Shown one piece after another: positions 18,999 to 27,529 of a stretch of 57,678 bases of DNA. The stretch spans positions 1 through 57,678 of the forward strand of contig DAHUYD010000039.1 in the NCBI GenBank assembly GCA_027315385.1, given 5' to 3'. Positions within the stretch are counted from its first letter, which is position 1; every line of letters starts with the position of its first letter. The position numbers were made by a program, and so were the translations under genes. This DNA is from Acidobacterium sp. (GTDB lineage: Bacteria > Acidobacteriota > Terriglobia > Terriglobales > Acidobacteriaceae). A model generated the notes under the pieces. The model was given only the letters and a program-made list of their open reading frames with translations. It had not been told where the DNA came from and searched no databases.

Positions 18999-19349
18999 CT
19001 TCGAGCCTGCTACGTGCGGGGAGCCTGGGCTCCAGAAGTTCACGGGAAAAATAGGCACACCCTCACTGCTCAAGATCCAGCCAATCTTTGGGAAAAGCCG
19101 ATTATATCAGCGCGAATCGGGGAGGCACCGGTTCGGGTTCCCGTCCCGCGCTCCGCGAAAGCCGCTGCGCCGGCACCGGCGCCCAAAGGAAGATCCATAC
19201 CTCTCTCCAACCGCGCGTCTGAACTGCGCCGGTCGGCTCGTACCGCAATAGCCTGTCACAAATCACAAAGGTGGCACGTTGCGGAGCCTCGCCCGCGCTC
19301 AGGCGCGGACTGATATCTGTCCAGCCCCACCACGTCTGGAAGTTGCATC
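18999..19349. promoter_or_regulatory. bamA upstream region
   Basis: A 351-bp gap between the end of the molybdoenzyme gene and bamA, both on the minus strand. A TATAAT -10-like box reads on the minus strand at 19101-19106, about 100 bp ahead of bamA, but no good -35 accompanies it. No gene is supported here. Confidence 0.35.
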
Positions 19350-21533
19350 TCAGTTTATCGGATTCGCGGGCGTTTCGGTTGTGGATGCGATCGCTTTGCG
19401 AACGTCGACCAGCACGGAGTAGAAAACCGGGCCGCCAGCCAGATCGTTCATCCGCTGGGAGGTGAGCAGATTCACGTTGTGGCCGCCCGCAGAGAGCTTA
19501 TTCCAGTTCAGCCGCGCCGCCACCACGCCCTGAGGCAGGGCGGCCCCATCGCCATTCGACACGATCGCCCGGAGGCGGAGGCTGCCGCGGTCATTGAAGA
19601 CATCGACAGGATCGCCGTCAGCAATGCCGCGCGCCGCCGCGTCCTCGCAGTGCATCTCCAGCGCGTCATTGTGCGCGGCTTCCATGGCGCGGTGCCTATC
19701 CAGATTGGCGAACGTCGAGTTCATATAGTTGTCGGCCTTGCGGGGCAGAAACTCCAGCGGAAATCGCGCGCTGGCGGCCACGTGCCTGGACTCCGCCGCG
19801 GGACGAAACGCGGGCAGCGGATCGATTCCCTGGCCCGCGAGGGCTTCAGAATAGAACTCAATCTTCCCGCTTGGCGTATCGAAGGGCCCCTGGGCAAAGG
19901 GCTGGAAGGATGCGCCACGCTGTTCGTCCTCGAACATCAGCCGCTGCGCGCCGCCCGCTGCGCGCAGCGTGTCCTCGGTCATTCCCTTCATCCACGCGTG
20001 CTGTTTTTCGGGCTGATTGACGCGCAGCGCCTGCGCGATCAGGTCCTCCACGGAATCCCGGAAGCACGGCTCGTCGAATTCCATACGCTGCGCCAACTGC
20101 CCGAAGAGCCACACATTCGACCGCGCCTCGCCGAGCGGCTGAATCGCCTGGTCCGAAAGCTGAACGTAATAGTGCCCGTAGGCACCCTGAACGTCCTTAT
20201 GCTCCAGAAATGTGGTCGCGGGCAGCACGATGTCGGCATAATCGGCGGTGTCGGTGAAGAACTGCTCGTGCACGACCGTGAAGAGGTCAGTGCGGCGCAG
20301 CCCGCGCAGCACCGCGGCCTGGTCGGGCGTCACAGCGGCGGGGTTCGCGTTGTAGACGAAGAGCGCCTGCACCGCGGGATCGCGCAACTCCGTCAGGGCG
20401 TGGCCCAGCAGGATCATGTTCACGACGCGGGCGGGACGCCCCAGCGGACTGGCCAGCATGAGATCCGGCCGCTCCAGCGCTTCGCCATCGAACCGGAACG
20501 CCCCGCTGGTGGAAAGCTGCAATCCTCCACCGGGATGCTTCCACGCTCCCGTCAGGGCCGGCAGCATCGCAATGGCCCGGACCGCCGCGCCGCCGTTGTC
20601 GCCGCGCTGCACTCCGTAATTCACGCGGATCGCCGCCGGCTGGGTGGCCGCGTACTCACGCGCCAGCCGCTCCACATCCGCAGCGGTCATTCCGGTCAGC
20701 GCCGCGACTCGTTCCGGCGGATATTCCGCCACCCGCTCCCTGAGCCGCTCGAAGCCGTGCGTCCATCGCTCCACATAATCGCGGTCGCAGAGCGAGTCGC
20801 GCACCAGCACATGCATCATGCCCAGCGCGAGGGCGGAATCCGTCCCCGGTCGGATTGCAATGTGCCAGTCCGCCGCCCGCGCCGTCCGGGTGGGATAGGG
20901 ATCGATGGCGACAAGCTTCGCTCCGTTCCGCCGCGCCTCTTCGACAAAAGGCCAAAGATGGATGTTGTTGCCGTGGATGTTCGCGGCCCAGGCAATGATG
21001 AGCTTCGCGTGCCGGAATGCCTCCGTGTCCGTGCCCAGCTTGCGCCCGTAGACCGACACCAGCGCCTGGCCGCCCGTCTCCGAGCAGATGGTTCGATCGA
21101 GCTGCGATGCGCCCAGCCGGTGGAAGAACCGCCGATCCATCGAGCCGTAGCCCAGCTTGCCGATCGTGCCCGCGTAGGAGTACGGCAGGATCGACTCGGG
21201 CCCATGTTCCGCGGCAATCGTCTTGAGCCGCGCGGCAATGGTATCGAGCGCCTCATCCCAGCCGATGCGCTCGAAGGCCTCCGCTTCGCGTCCTTTTTCG
21301 AGCGGTCCCTTCGCCACGGCTGCGCGCCGGCGCATGGGATACAGCAGCCGCTCCGGCGAATATACGCGGTCAAGATATTTCGCTACTTTGCCACAGAGAA
21401 AGCCGCGCGTCACCGGGTGGCTGGCGTCGCCGCGGACCCGCGTCGCCCGCCCGCTCTCATCCACTGTTACCAGCACCGCGCACGAGTCGGGGCAGTCGTG
21501 CGAGCAGACGGTTTGCACGGTGCGCAGGGGCAT
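19350..21533 (-). CDS. Molybdopterin (bis-MGD) oxidoreductase with N-terminal [4Fe-4S] site
   Basis: A 727-aa protein of the DMSO reductase superfamily. A cysteine cluster C10-x3-C14-x3-C18-x28-C47 (S-H-D-C-P-D-S-C ... FLCGK) should hold a [4Fe-4S] cluster. It is followed by the Mo-bisMGD domains (C-S-E-T-G-G-Q-A; D-P-Y-P-T-R-T-A-R; G-D-N-G-G-A-A) and the C-terminal cofactor-binding barrel. No Tat signal is present, so it is probably cytoplasmic. The substrate is not evident; relatives include formate dehydrogenase-like and thiosulfate/polysulfide reductase-like enzymes. The ATG at 21533 is preferred over 21554. It starts 7 bp after the cupin stop and is the last gene of a probable five-gene operon with a two-component system. 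Confidence 0.85.
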   Translation of the reverse strand: MPLRTVQTVCSHDCPDSCAVLVTVDESGRATRVRGDASHPVTRGFLCGKVAKYLDRVYSPERLLYPMRRRAAVAKGPLEKGREAEAFERIGWDEALDTIAARLKTIAAEHGPESILPYSYAGTIGKLGYGSMDRRFFHRLGASQLDRTICSETGGQALVSVYGRKLGTDTEAFRHAKLIIAWAANIHGNNIHLWPFVEEARRNGAKLVAIDPYPTRTARAADWHIAIRPGTDSALALGMMHVLVRDSLCDRDYVERWTHGFERLRERVAEYPPERVAALTGMTAADVERLAREYAATQPAAIRVNYGVQRGDNGGAAVRAIAMLPALTGAWKHPGGGLQLSTSGAFRFDGEALERPDLMLASPLGRPARVVNMILLGHALTELRDPAVQALFVYNANPAAVTPDQAAVLRGLRRTDLFTVVHEQFFTDTADYADIVLPATTFLEHKDVQGAYGHYYVQLSDQAIQPLGEARSNVWLFGQLAQRMEFDEPCFRDSVEDLIAQALRVNQPEKQHAWMKGMTEDTLRAAGGAQRLMFEDEQRGASFQPFAQGPFDTPSGKIEFYSEALAGQGIDPLPAFRPAAESRHVAASARFPLEFLPRKADNYMNSTFANLDRHRAMEAAHNDALEMHCEDAAARGIADGDPVDVFNDRGSLRLRAIVSNGDGAALPQGVVAARLNWNKLSAGGHNVNLLTSQRMNDLAGGPVFYSVLVDVRKAIASTTETPANPIN

Positions 21534-21540
21534 AACGCGA

Positions 21541-21921
21541 TTATAGGGGTGCATCCTTCGGGGACACGGAGCCCTCGGCGAAGCCCGGAATTCGATCGCC
21601 GTATCCCGGCGGAGCCGAGACCACCAGAAACCAAACCTCTTCCGCGGAATCGTTGCGCGCCTGATGGGCCGCCTGGGCCGGAATCTCCAGGCCCCGCCGA
21701 GCAGGAAGCCTATGCACGGCCCCTTCCAGTTCCATCGTCAGCTCCCCTTGGAGCACATAGAAAAACTGTCGTGCTCGCTGGTGGCGATGGCGATGTTCCT
21801 GCGTTCCCGGGGGCATGGGCTCCTCGATCACGCTCAATCCCTCCGCGTCAACGAGGCGCCAGCCGTCGCAGGATTCGCCCCAGATATAGTGCTCCGCGTT
21901 GCCGGCGCTCACCGGTTCCAT
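21541..21921 (-). CDS. Small cupin-fold protein
   Basis: A 126-aa single-domain cupin. Motif 1 includes P-G-T-Q-E-H-R-H-R-H with downstream Q-F-F-Y-V-L-Q-G-E, and motif 2 has P-A-R-R-G-L-E-I-P-A-Q-A-A-H-Q. The His cluster and the Glu are typical metal ligands. Function is unknown; such cupins are sugar/acid isomerases, dioxygenases or ligand sensors. The ATG at 21921 follows GGTGGAGC and lies 16 bp after the histidine-kinase stop, which fixes the start. The longer open frame upstream is only a shadow of the kinase gene. Confidence 0.8.
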   Translation of the reverse strand: MEPVSAGNAEHYIWGESCDGWRLVDAEGLSVIEEPMPPGTQEHRHRHQRARQFFYVLQGELTMELEGAVHRLPARRGLEIPAQAAHQARNDSAEEVWFLVVSAPPGYGDRIPGFAEGSVSPKDAPL

Positions 21922-21937
21922 CGTTCGCTCCACCGTC

Positions 21938-23389
21938 TCACCCCTGTGCCACTCGCGCAGCCGTCTCCTGCCCGGCCCCCGCGACGGGCAGCGTGAACAA
22001 AAACGTGGTCCCCGCTCCCATTTCGCTCTCTGCCCGGATGGTTCCACCATGCGCCTGCACAATGTGCTTGACAATGGCCAGCCCCAGACCCGTTCCCCCC
22101 GACTCCCGGGAGCGCGCTTTGTCCACGCGGTAGAAGCGCTCGAAGATCCGGTCCAGGTGCTCGCTGGCCAGCCCCAGCCCGAAATCCTGGACGTAAAACT
22201 CCACCATCCCGTCCAGAGCGCGCGCACCTACCACCACGCGCCTGCCCGCCGCACCATACTTCATGGCGTTCTCGATCAGGTTCCCGAAGACCTGCGTCAT
22301 GGCGTCGACATCGGCCAGAACGGGCTCGGTCGCCGTATCGCCGGCTTCGAGCGTTACGCCCGAGTCCAGCACCATTCCGGCCAGCGAGTCGATCGCATCC
22401 TCCACCAGGGCCGAGGCCCGTATGGGCTGCACTCTCAGCTTGTGCTCTCCCGACTCCACCTGCGCGAGGGCCAACAAATCCTCGGTGAGCCGATTGACGC
22501 GCCGCGCGTTCTTCAGGATGATCGCCATGAACTCGCGACCGTGTTCCGACAGATGGCCTTCATCCTCCAGCAGGGTCTCCACGTAGCCGGAGATCGACGT
22601 AAGCGGCGTCCTGAGCTCGTGCGAGACGTTGGCCACAAACTCGCGGCGCATTTTCTCGGCGCGCTCGATCTCCGTCACGTCGTGCAGCACGGCTACCGCA
22701 CCGCCATCCGGCGTGGGAGCCGCACTCACCTCGAAGATCCTCCCCGGGAGGGTGGAGAGGGCCCGGCCGCCCTGAATCCGCCGCTCCTTCAACGCTGTGG
22801 CGACGCAGTGGAGGACCTCGGGATCGCGCACGCTCATGACCAGGGCGCGCCCCGGCCGGTCCACTCCCGGCGCGATGCGCTGCATGACGGCGTTGGTCCA
22901 GCTGACCTGGCCGCCGCGGTCGACGGCCACGACCGCCTCCTGCATGGAGTCGAGCAGCGCGGCCAGCTCTTTCCGATTGCTTTGCAGAACTTCGAAGGAT
23001 CGTTCCAGCCGCGCCGCCGTCGCGTCCAGGGCCCGAGCCACGTCGCCAATCTCGTCCCCGTCCCGCTCCTCGATGCGAGCGGTGAGATCGCCGCCGGCGA
23101 TCCGCGCGGAAAAAGCGACGATCCGCCGCAGCCGCCGCGACATCCGCCGCGCGATCCATGCCGATACCAGCGCCGCGAGGGCAAGGGACAGGAGCGAAGC
23201 GAGCAGCAGGTCGCGCCGGAGGATATGCAGCGCGCGGGCCGCCTGCGATGGCGTCATCTGGGCTACGCGCGCCTCTTCGTGCAGCGAGTGATCGACGATG
23301 TTGCGGAACGAAAAGTCCAGCACCGCCGTGCCCAGGCACAGCACCAGCAGGAACGACAGCAGTAATTTGGTGAAGAATCTGCCCGTCAT
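21938..23389 (-). CDS. PhoR-like sensor histidine kinase
   Basis: A 483-aa membrane kinase. It has a first TM segment (about 7-25), a short periplasmic loop of about 35 residues, a second TM segment (about 60-80), a HAMP linker (about 82-135) and a PAS domain (about 140-240). The HisKA domain carries the phosphoacceptor H257 in F-V-A-N-V-S-H-E-L-R-T-P. The HATPase domain has N-L-I-E-N-A-M-K-Y (N box), DFGLGL (G1) and GGTGLGLAIVKH (G2). The architecture matches PhoR of phosphate-starvation systems. The tiny periplasmic loop suggests that it senses through its membrane or PAS parts. It partners the regulator two genes upstream, with a DinB gene between them. Confidence 0.93.
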   Translation of the reverse strand: MTGRFFTKLLLSFLLVLCLGTAVLDFSFRNIVDHSLHEEARVAQMTPSQAARALHILRRDLLLASLLSLALAALVSAWIARRMSRRLRRIVAFSARIAGGDLTARIEERDGDEIGDVARALDATAARLERSFEVLQSNRKELAALLDSMQEAVVAVDRGGQVSWTNAVMQRIAPGVDRPGRALVMSVRDPEVLHCVATALKERRIQGGRALSTLPGRIFEVSAAPTPDGGAVAVLHDVTEIERAEKMRREFVANVSHELRTPLTSISGYVETLLEDEGHLSEHGREFMAIILKNARRVNRLTEDLLALAQVESGEHKLRVQPIRASALVEDAIDSLAGMVLDSGVTLEAGDTATEPVLADVDAMTQVFGNLIENAMKYGAAGRRVVVGARALDGMVEFYVQDFGLGLASEHLDRIFERFYRVDKARSRESGGTGLGLAIVKHIVQAHGGTIRAESEMGAGTTFLFTLPVAGAGQETAARVAQG

Positions 23390-23423
23390 GCGGCTATCCC
23401 GGTTGCGGTTTCGGATGTCGTCA

Positions 23424-23927
23424 TTATCGCGCGGGAGCGGCGTCGTCAGCCGAGGGCCCGTACATGCCCGGGACCGGGACGTCCAGCAGACGCAGGTATA
23501 CGCTCAGCTGACCGCGGTGGTGGATCATGTGGTCGAAGAACACCCTGCGCAGGGCCATCGGGCGGGGCAGTTCCGCCATGGTCCTCTCGCCGAATTTGAG
23601 TGTCCACATCCCGGCAAGCCGCTGCTCGGGGAGGCCGACCAGCGCCTGATGCGCTTCTCCGCGGGCTTTGTCGAAATGCTCCAGCAGCTCCTGCGCCGAG
23701 CCTGCCACAAAGGGCACGGCACTCGGCGGCCGCACAAACACGTCGGTGTTAACGATGGACACGCAGCGATTGGGCAGGTCCGCGACGTGCGAGGCCAGCC
23801 GTGCCAGCGTCATCGACTTCTCGTGGGGTTTCCAGCCAAGGCCGGCATCCGGCACCCGTTCCAGCATCCGCCGGGTGTTGGCCATTTCCTCGTCGAACTC
23901 CAGCAGCAGCAGTTCCTGAATCGTCAT
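23424..23927 (-). CDS. DinB/YfiT-family metal-binding protein
   Basis: A 167-aa four-helix DinB-like protein. The three-histidine metal site is visible: H47 (L-A-S-H-V-A-D-L), H133 and H137 in D-H-M-I-H-H-R-G-Q. Members include thiol transferases (bacillithiol and mycothiol dependent) and stress-induced proteins; the substrate cannot be told from sequence. It lies between the response regulator (24 bp) and the histidine kinase (34 bp), all on one strand, so it is almost certainly co-transcribed with them. Confidence 0.85.
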   Translation of the reverse strand: MTIQELLLLEFDEEMANTRRMLERVPDAGLGWKPHEKSMTLARLASHVADLPNRCVSIVNTDVFVRPPSAVPFVAGSAQELLEHFDKARGEAHQALVGLPEQRLAGMWTLKFGERTMAELPRPMALRRVFFDHMIHHRGQLSVYLRLLDVPVPGMYGPSADDAAPAR

Positions 23928-23951
23928 GGCTCCTCCGGCCCCGTTCGGCCT

Positions 23952-24665
23952 TCAGCTCGCCGCTCGCTCCACCGCTTTGGGAATCTCGAAGCGGTATCCG
24001 GCGCCGCGCACGGTCTTGAGATACCGCGGATTCTCCGGGTCCGTCTCAATTTTCTCGCGAATCCGCCGAACGTACACGTCCACGGAGCGCGGCGTTACAA
24101 ACCGCGCATCGCCCCAAACCGCGTCGAGCAGGTGGTCGCGGCTGAAGACGCGTCCGGGATGCCGCGCGAGATAATCCAGCAGCCGGAACTCGGTCGCGGT
24201 GGTGGTGGTGAGTTCGCCCCTGACCTTTAGCTGCATTGCGCCGGCGTCAATCTCAACGCCGTCGAATGCGACCGCCACCGGCTGTGCCGGGCGCTCGAAG
24301 CGCCGCAGGACCGCTTTGACCCGCGCCAGCAGTTCCCGAGGCGCAAAGGGCTTGGTCACGTAATCGTCCGCGCCCAGCTCGAGGCCGAGGACGCGGTCGT
24401 TTTCGCTGGCCCGCGCGGTCACAAAAATGATCGGAATGGTGCTGAGCGACGAGTGGTTGCGCAGCCGCCGGCAAAGATCGAGCCCGTCGCCTCCGGGCAC
24501 CATAATATCCAGTAGAAATAACGCCGGAGGCTGCCGGTCCGCATCGGCAATCAGCGTTCCAGGCGCCGGATACATGCGGGTCTGGAATCCGGCGGCCTCC
24601 AGATGATGCTGGATCAGCCGGGCGATATCGGCATCGTCCTCAAGCACAAAGACGGTCTGGCTCAA
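23952..24665 (-). CDS. OmpR/PhoB-family response regulator
   Basis: A 237-aa regulator. The receiver domain has acidic residues D10-D11, phosphoacceptor D53 (F-L-L-D-I-M-V-P) and K105 (D-Y-V-T-K-P-F). A winged-helix effector domain follows (about 130-230), with F-S-R-D-H-L-L-D-A-V-W and V-D-V-Y-V-R-R-I-R-E-K-I, typical of PhoB. It is first in the probable operon regulator-dinB-kinase-cupin-molybdoenzyme. Its own promoter should lie in the 205-bp gap up to 24870, which contains a run of G around 24820 but no recognisable Pho box. Confidence 0.93.
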   Translation of the reverse strand: MSQTVFVLEDDADIARLIQHHLEAAGFQTRMYPAPGTLIADADRQPPALFLLDIMVPGGDGLDLCRRLRNHSSLSTIPIIFVTARASENDRVLGLELGADDYVTKPFAPRELLARVKAVLRRFERPAQPVAVAFDGVEIDAGAMQLKVRGELTTTTATEFRLLDYLARHPGRVFSRDHLLDAVWGDARFVTPRSVDVYVRRIREKIETDPENPRYLKTVRGAGYRFEIPKAVERAAS

Positions 24666-24870
24666 GCGAGTGGGTCCTTTCCGGCGCCCGCGGATGCACC
24701 GGAGCGCTTCGGCCCCCAGAGTACTTCAGCCAGGCAAACAGAATGCAAATGTTCTGTAAATTCGCAGGCGCGCCGGGGAACAGGCCGCCTGGGGCCGCTC
24801 GGCATCGAAAAGGCCATCGGGGGGGGGACGGCGGTCGCCTTTCGATTCGGCGCCGGCTCGCGGCCGGCTG

Positions 24871-25572
24871 TCAGCCATAGAAGTTCTCGAACAGCTGGCT
24901 CACGGTCTCATAGCATTCGCAGGCCGCGTCTTCGAGGCGCCGGTGGTCGAGGATCTGGATCTGACCTCTCCGGTAGGAGATGAGCTTGCGCCGCCGCAGC
25001 GCGCCAGCGGCCAGGGTTACGGTGGTTCGCCTGGACCCAAGAATGTCCGCCAGAAACCCCTGGCTGAGCATGACGCTGTTGTGCCCGGTCAGATCGTGAG
25101 CGGTGAGCAGCCAACGGGCCAGCCGCTCCTCGGCTCCATGCAGCCGGTTGCAGGCCGCGATCTGCGACAGGATCATGCTCCGCCGGTGAACGCATCGCTC
25201 GATCAACTGCCGCAGCACCGCCGAGCGGTCCATCTCCTTCTTCAGCTCCGAAAACGGCATCCGCCAGGCCTTCAACTCCACGTGCACGATACACCGTGCG
25301 GGCCCATGCGACATGCCGCCCAGCAGATGCCATGAGGGGACCACGCCTTCATTGCCGCAGAGGCCCACTTCGGCGGTCCGTCCATCCGACATGGACACCA
25401 TCTTCGAAACCAGTCCCGAGGTGATGAACCACGCATACCGCGGCGCCTCTTCGGCTTCGTAGAGCACCGTCCCCGCCGGAATCGTTACCTCTTCCATGTG
25501 GGATAAGAACGAATCCCGATAGGGCTGAGGCAATGTTTGCAGCAGGAGGTTTTCAATCTGCGGTCGAAACAT
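24871..25572 (-). CDS. Crp/Fnr-family transcriptional regulator
   Basis: A 233-aa regulator with an N-terminal cyclic-nucleotide-binding-type beta roll (about 15-120) and a C-terminal winged helix (about 150-215) with the recognition-helix segment G-S-R-R-T-T-V-T-L-A-A. No N-terminal cysteine cluster is visible, so it is not a classical [4Fe-4S] FNR, and the cAMP-contact motif is not obvious; the ligand is unknown. The start at 25572 (M-F-R-P-Q-I) is preferred to 25620 because GGGAGGAT precedes it. It diverges from a degenerate receiver protein across a 524-bp gap. Confidence 0.88.
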   Translation of the reverse strand: MFRPQIENLLLQTLPQPYRDSFLSHMEEVTIPAGTVLYEAEEAPRYAWFITSGLVSKMVSMSDGRTAEVGLCGNEGVVPSWHLLGGMSHGPARCIVHVELKAWRMPFSELKKEMDRSAVLRQLIERCVHRRSMILSQIAACNRLHGAEERLARWLLTAHDLTGHNSVMLSQGFLADILGSRRTTVTLAAGALRRRKLISYRRGQIQILDHRRLEDAACECYETVSQLFENFYG

Positions 25573-26096
25573 ATCCTCCCTTGCTCCTCGTTGAGCAAGG
25601 ACAATGCTGAATCCCAGCAAAAAGTCTTTGCCGCTGAAGTTGGGTCTTCCATTGCTGTGGCTTGCGACTCTGCGGATTATAGGGACCCGTGCCGGATTTT
25701 TATGTTCGCTATCAAACAGTAATGTTCGGTATTAGACCGACTGCTGTGTCAGACAGCGTTTATGGTTCCGCTAGTCCACCTGCCATTTTTTTAGGATGCA
25801 GGCGGAGCACCGAAATCGAGCGCTTCGCGATAATTCCGGGAACGGGCGAATATCGTCTTTCACGAGATCAAAGCATCGCCCGCCTACACTGTTTTCTGGC
25901 CGAATGCCGTGCCAAATCCGGTCGCGAGGACAACCATCTTCCCGATGGCCGGCGACGCGACCGGACCGGCCGCAGGCGAGCCGGGGCAACTTTCTCCGGG
26001 CTTTCCGGATTGCCTCTCCTCCGCGTAAATTTGCGCGGCACCGGGCCATAACAGAGCTGGGTTGCCGGACCAGCCAAACTTTGTGGGGTCTGCTGA
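25573..26096. promoter_or_regulatory. Divergent promoter region of the crp-like regulator
   Basis: This 524-bp gap has no supportable gene. It holds a perfect 15-bp palindrome GCTGT-GTCAG-ACAGC at 25743-25757 and a direct repeat of ATGTTCG near 25703 and 25723, each followed by an A/T step. These are candidate operators for the regulator, unproven. The last 200 bp before 26097 show no obvious structure. Confidence 0.4.
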
Positions 26097-26510
26097 ATGT
26101 CTGATCGCCCGGAAGTGCTGAGTTTCGGCGTTGACCCCGTCTTGAACCGGACGCGGCGGCTGATTCTACAGCCCATCTTCGATGTCTACGTCGCCTCCAC
26201 GCTGGCGGAAGCCGCATCGTGGCTACAGGAGCGCCAATTCCGGGTGGTCCTTCTCTGCCACACCCTCACCCTCGATGACGCCCGCACAGCCCTGGAGCTG
26301 GCACATACTCTGCACCCGGAGGCGCGCATCCTCGCTCTCGAGGAGGGCCACCCACGCCTCTGGCTGCGCGCGCCTCACCAGGAAGTACGGCTGGACGGGC
26401 CCGCCGACCTGCTTCGCAAAGTTGCGGGCATTGCCGGCGTCCGGCTGCCGGAACCCGCGGCGCGGGCGGCCGCCCAGCCACCGCGCAAATCCCCGCCCTC
26501 CCCCGAATAG
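26097..26510 (+). CDS. Degenerate receiver-like protein
   Basis: A 137-aa protein whose first 100 residues follow the alternating beta/alpha pattern of response-regulator receivers (V-L-S-F-G-V-D-P at the start, R-V-V-L-L-C-H-T-L at the third strand). The position of the phosphoacceptor aspartate is a cysteine (C54) and the paired acidic pocket is missing, so it cannot be phosphorylated normally. The C-terminal 30 residues are Pro/Ala-rich and probably disordered. There is no effector domain. Function is unknown. The assignment to the receiver fold is by pattern only. It diverges from the Crp/Fnr gene. Confidence 0.55.
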   Translation: MSDRPEVLSFGVDPVLNRTRRLILQPIFDVYVASTLAEAASWLQERQFRVVLLCHTLTLDDARTALELAHTLHPEARILALEEGHPRLWLRAPHQEVRLDGPADLLRKVAGIAGVRLPEPAARAAAQPPRKSPPSPE

Positions 26511-26557
26511 CCGCGGAAGCCGTTTGGCGGGGGAGGAAGCGGCTCATTGCCTCCCCA

Positions 26558-27496
26558 TCAATGCGCGTGCGAGTGGCCGTGGGCGTGGTCGTGGGCGTCT
26601 TCCACGGCGATTAAACACCCGTGCGCCGTCTCGCACACCACATGCTCGAACTGGAGGGTAGTGTGGTGAATCCGGAACTGCTCGCGCAGCACTTCATTGA
26701 TCCGATCCAGAATCCGGTTGCTTTCAGAGGGAGGGATGTCCGCGATGGTCACATGGGTGGCCAGGGCGTGGGTATGCGACCCCAGGCTCCAGACATGCAG
26801 ATCGTGCACGTCCTCGACGCCATCGATTTTCTCCAGCGTCTCGCGGATTTCTGCCAGGGAGAGGCCGCGCGGGGTGCCCTCGAGGAGAATGTTCAGCGTT
26901 TCGCGCACGATGGATGCCGAGGACCAAAGGATCATCGCCGCGATGCCCAGCGAGAGGGCAGGATCGACCCACGCGGCGCCGGTAATGAGAATCGCCGCGC
27001 CGCCCGCGATCACGGCCGCCGTCGACAGCGTATCGCCCAGCATGTGAATGAACACGCTGCGGATGTTCACATCGTGGCTCACGCGCCACAGCATGGCCGC
27101 GATCGCGCCGTTCATGGCGACGCCCGCCGCCGCAACATACACCATCATGCGGGGCTCGACGACTTGAGGCCGGCTCAACCGTCCCGCCGCATCCCAGGCG
27201 ATCCAAACGGCGATCCCGATCAGCGTCAGCGCATTCAGAAACGCCGCGAGGACGCCCGCCCGCTGATAGCCAAATGTCTTCTGGTCGGTCGCCGGCTTCG
27301 CCTGGAACCAGACCGCCACAAACGACAGCACAATGGCGAGGGCGTCGGAGGCGTTATGGCCGGCTTCCGAGATGAGCGCCAGCGAATGCGCATGCAACCC
27401 CGCGAGCAGGGTCAGAACCACGTATCCGATCGTCGCTATCAGGGAAAGACGCAGAACCCTCTGCATCGACCGGGTATTGGCACCATGAACATGCAT
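26558..27496 (-). CDS. Cation diffusion facilitator (Zn/Co/Cd efflux)
   Basis: A 312-aa CDF transporter with six TM helices (about 13-210) and a cytoplasmic ferredoxin-like C-terminal domain (about 215-290). The transport-site ligands are visible: H47 and D51 in S-E-A-G-H-N-A-S-D on TM2, and H151 and D155 in H-M-L-G-D on TM5. The HxxxD pairs favour Zn/Cd/Co over Mn or Fe. The extreme C-terminus is a His-rich tail (HDHAHGHSHAH) likely to bind metal, and the N-terminus also begins with M-H-V-H. It exports divalent metal in exchange for protons at the inner membrane. Confidence 0.93.
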   Translation of the reverse strand: MHVHGANTRSMQRVLRLSLIATIGYVVLTLLAGLHAHSLALISEAGHNASDALAIVLSFVAVWFQAKPATDQKTFGYQRAGVLAAFLNALTLIGIAVWIAWDAAGRLSRPQVVEPRMMVYVAAAGVAMNGAIAAMLWRVSHDVNIRSVFIHMLGDTLSTAAVIAGGAAILITGAAWVDPALSLGIAAMILWSSASIVRETLNILLEGTPRGLSLAEIRETLEKIDGVEDVHDLHVWSLGSHTHALATHVTIADIPPSESNRILDRINEVLREQFRIHHTTLQFEHVVCETAHGCLIAVEDAHDHAHGHSHAH

Positions 27497-27529
27497 ACAA
27501 ATTCAGTGTAGAAGAGCAGCGGCCCGCGT

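Noticed and set aside
21922-22227. N-terminal 102 residues of the longer cupin frame
   Set aside because: They overlap the histidine-kinase catalytic domain in another frame; the start at 21921 has a good ribosome-binding site.
25689-26104. Two plus-strand frames of 102 and 120 aa in the crp upstream gap
   Set aside because: No ribosome-binding site, no regular secondary-structure pattern, Arg-rich composition typical of random GC-rich frames.
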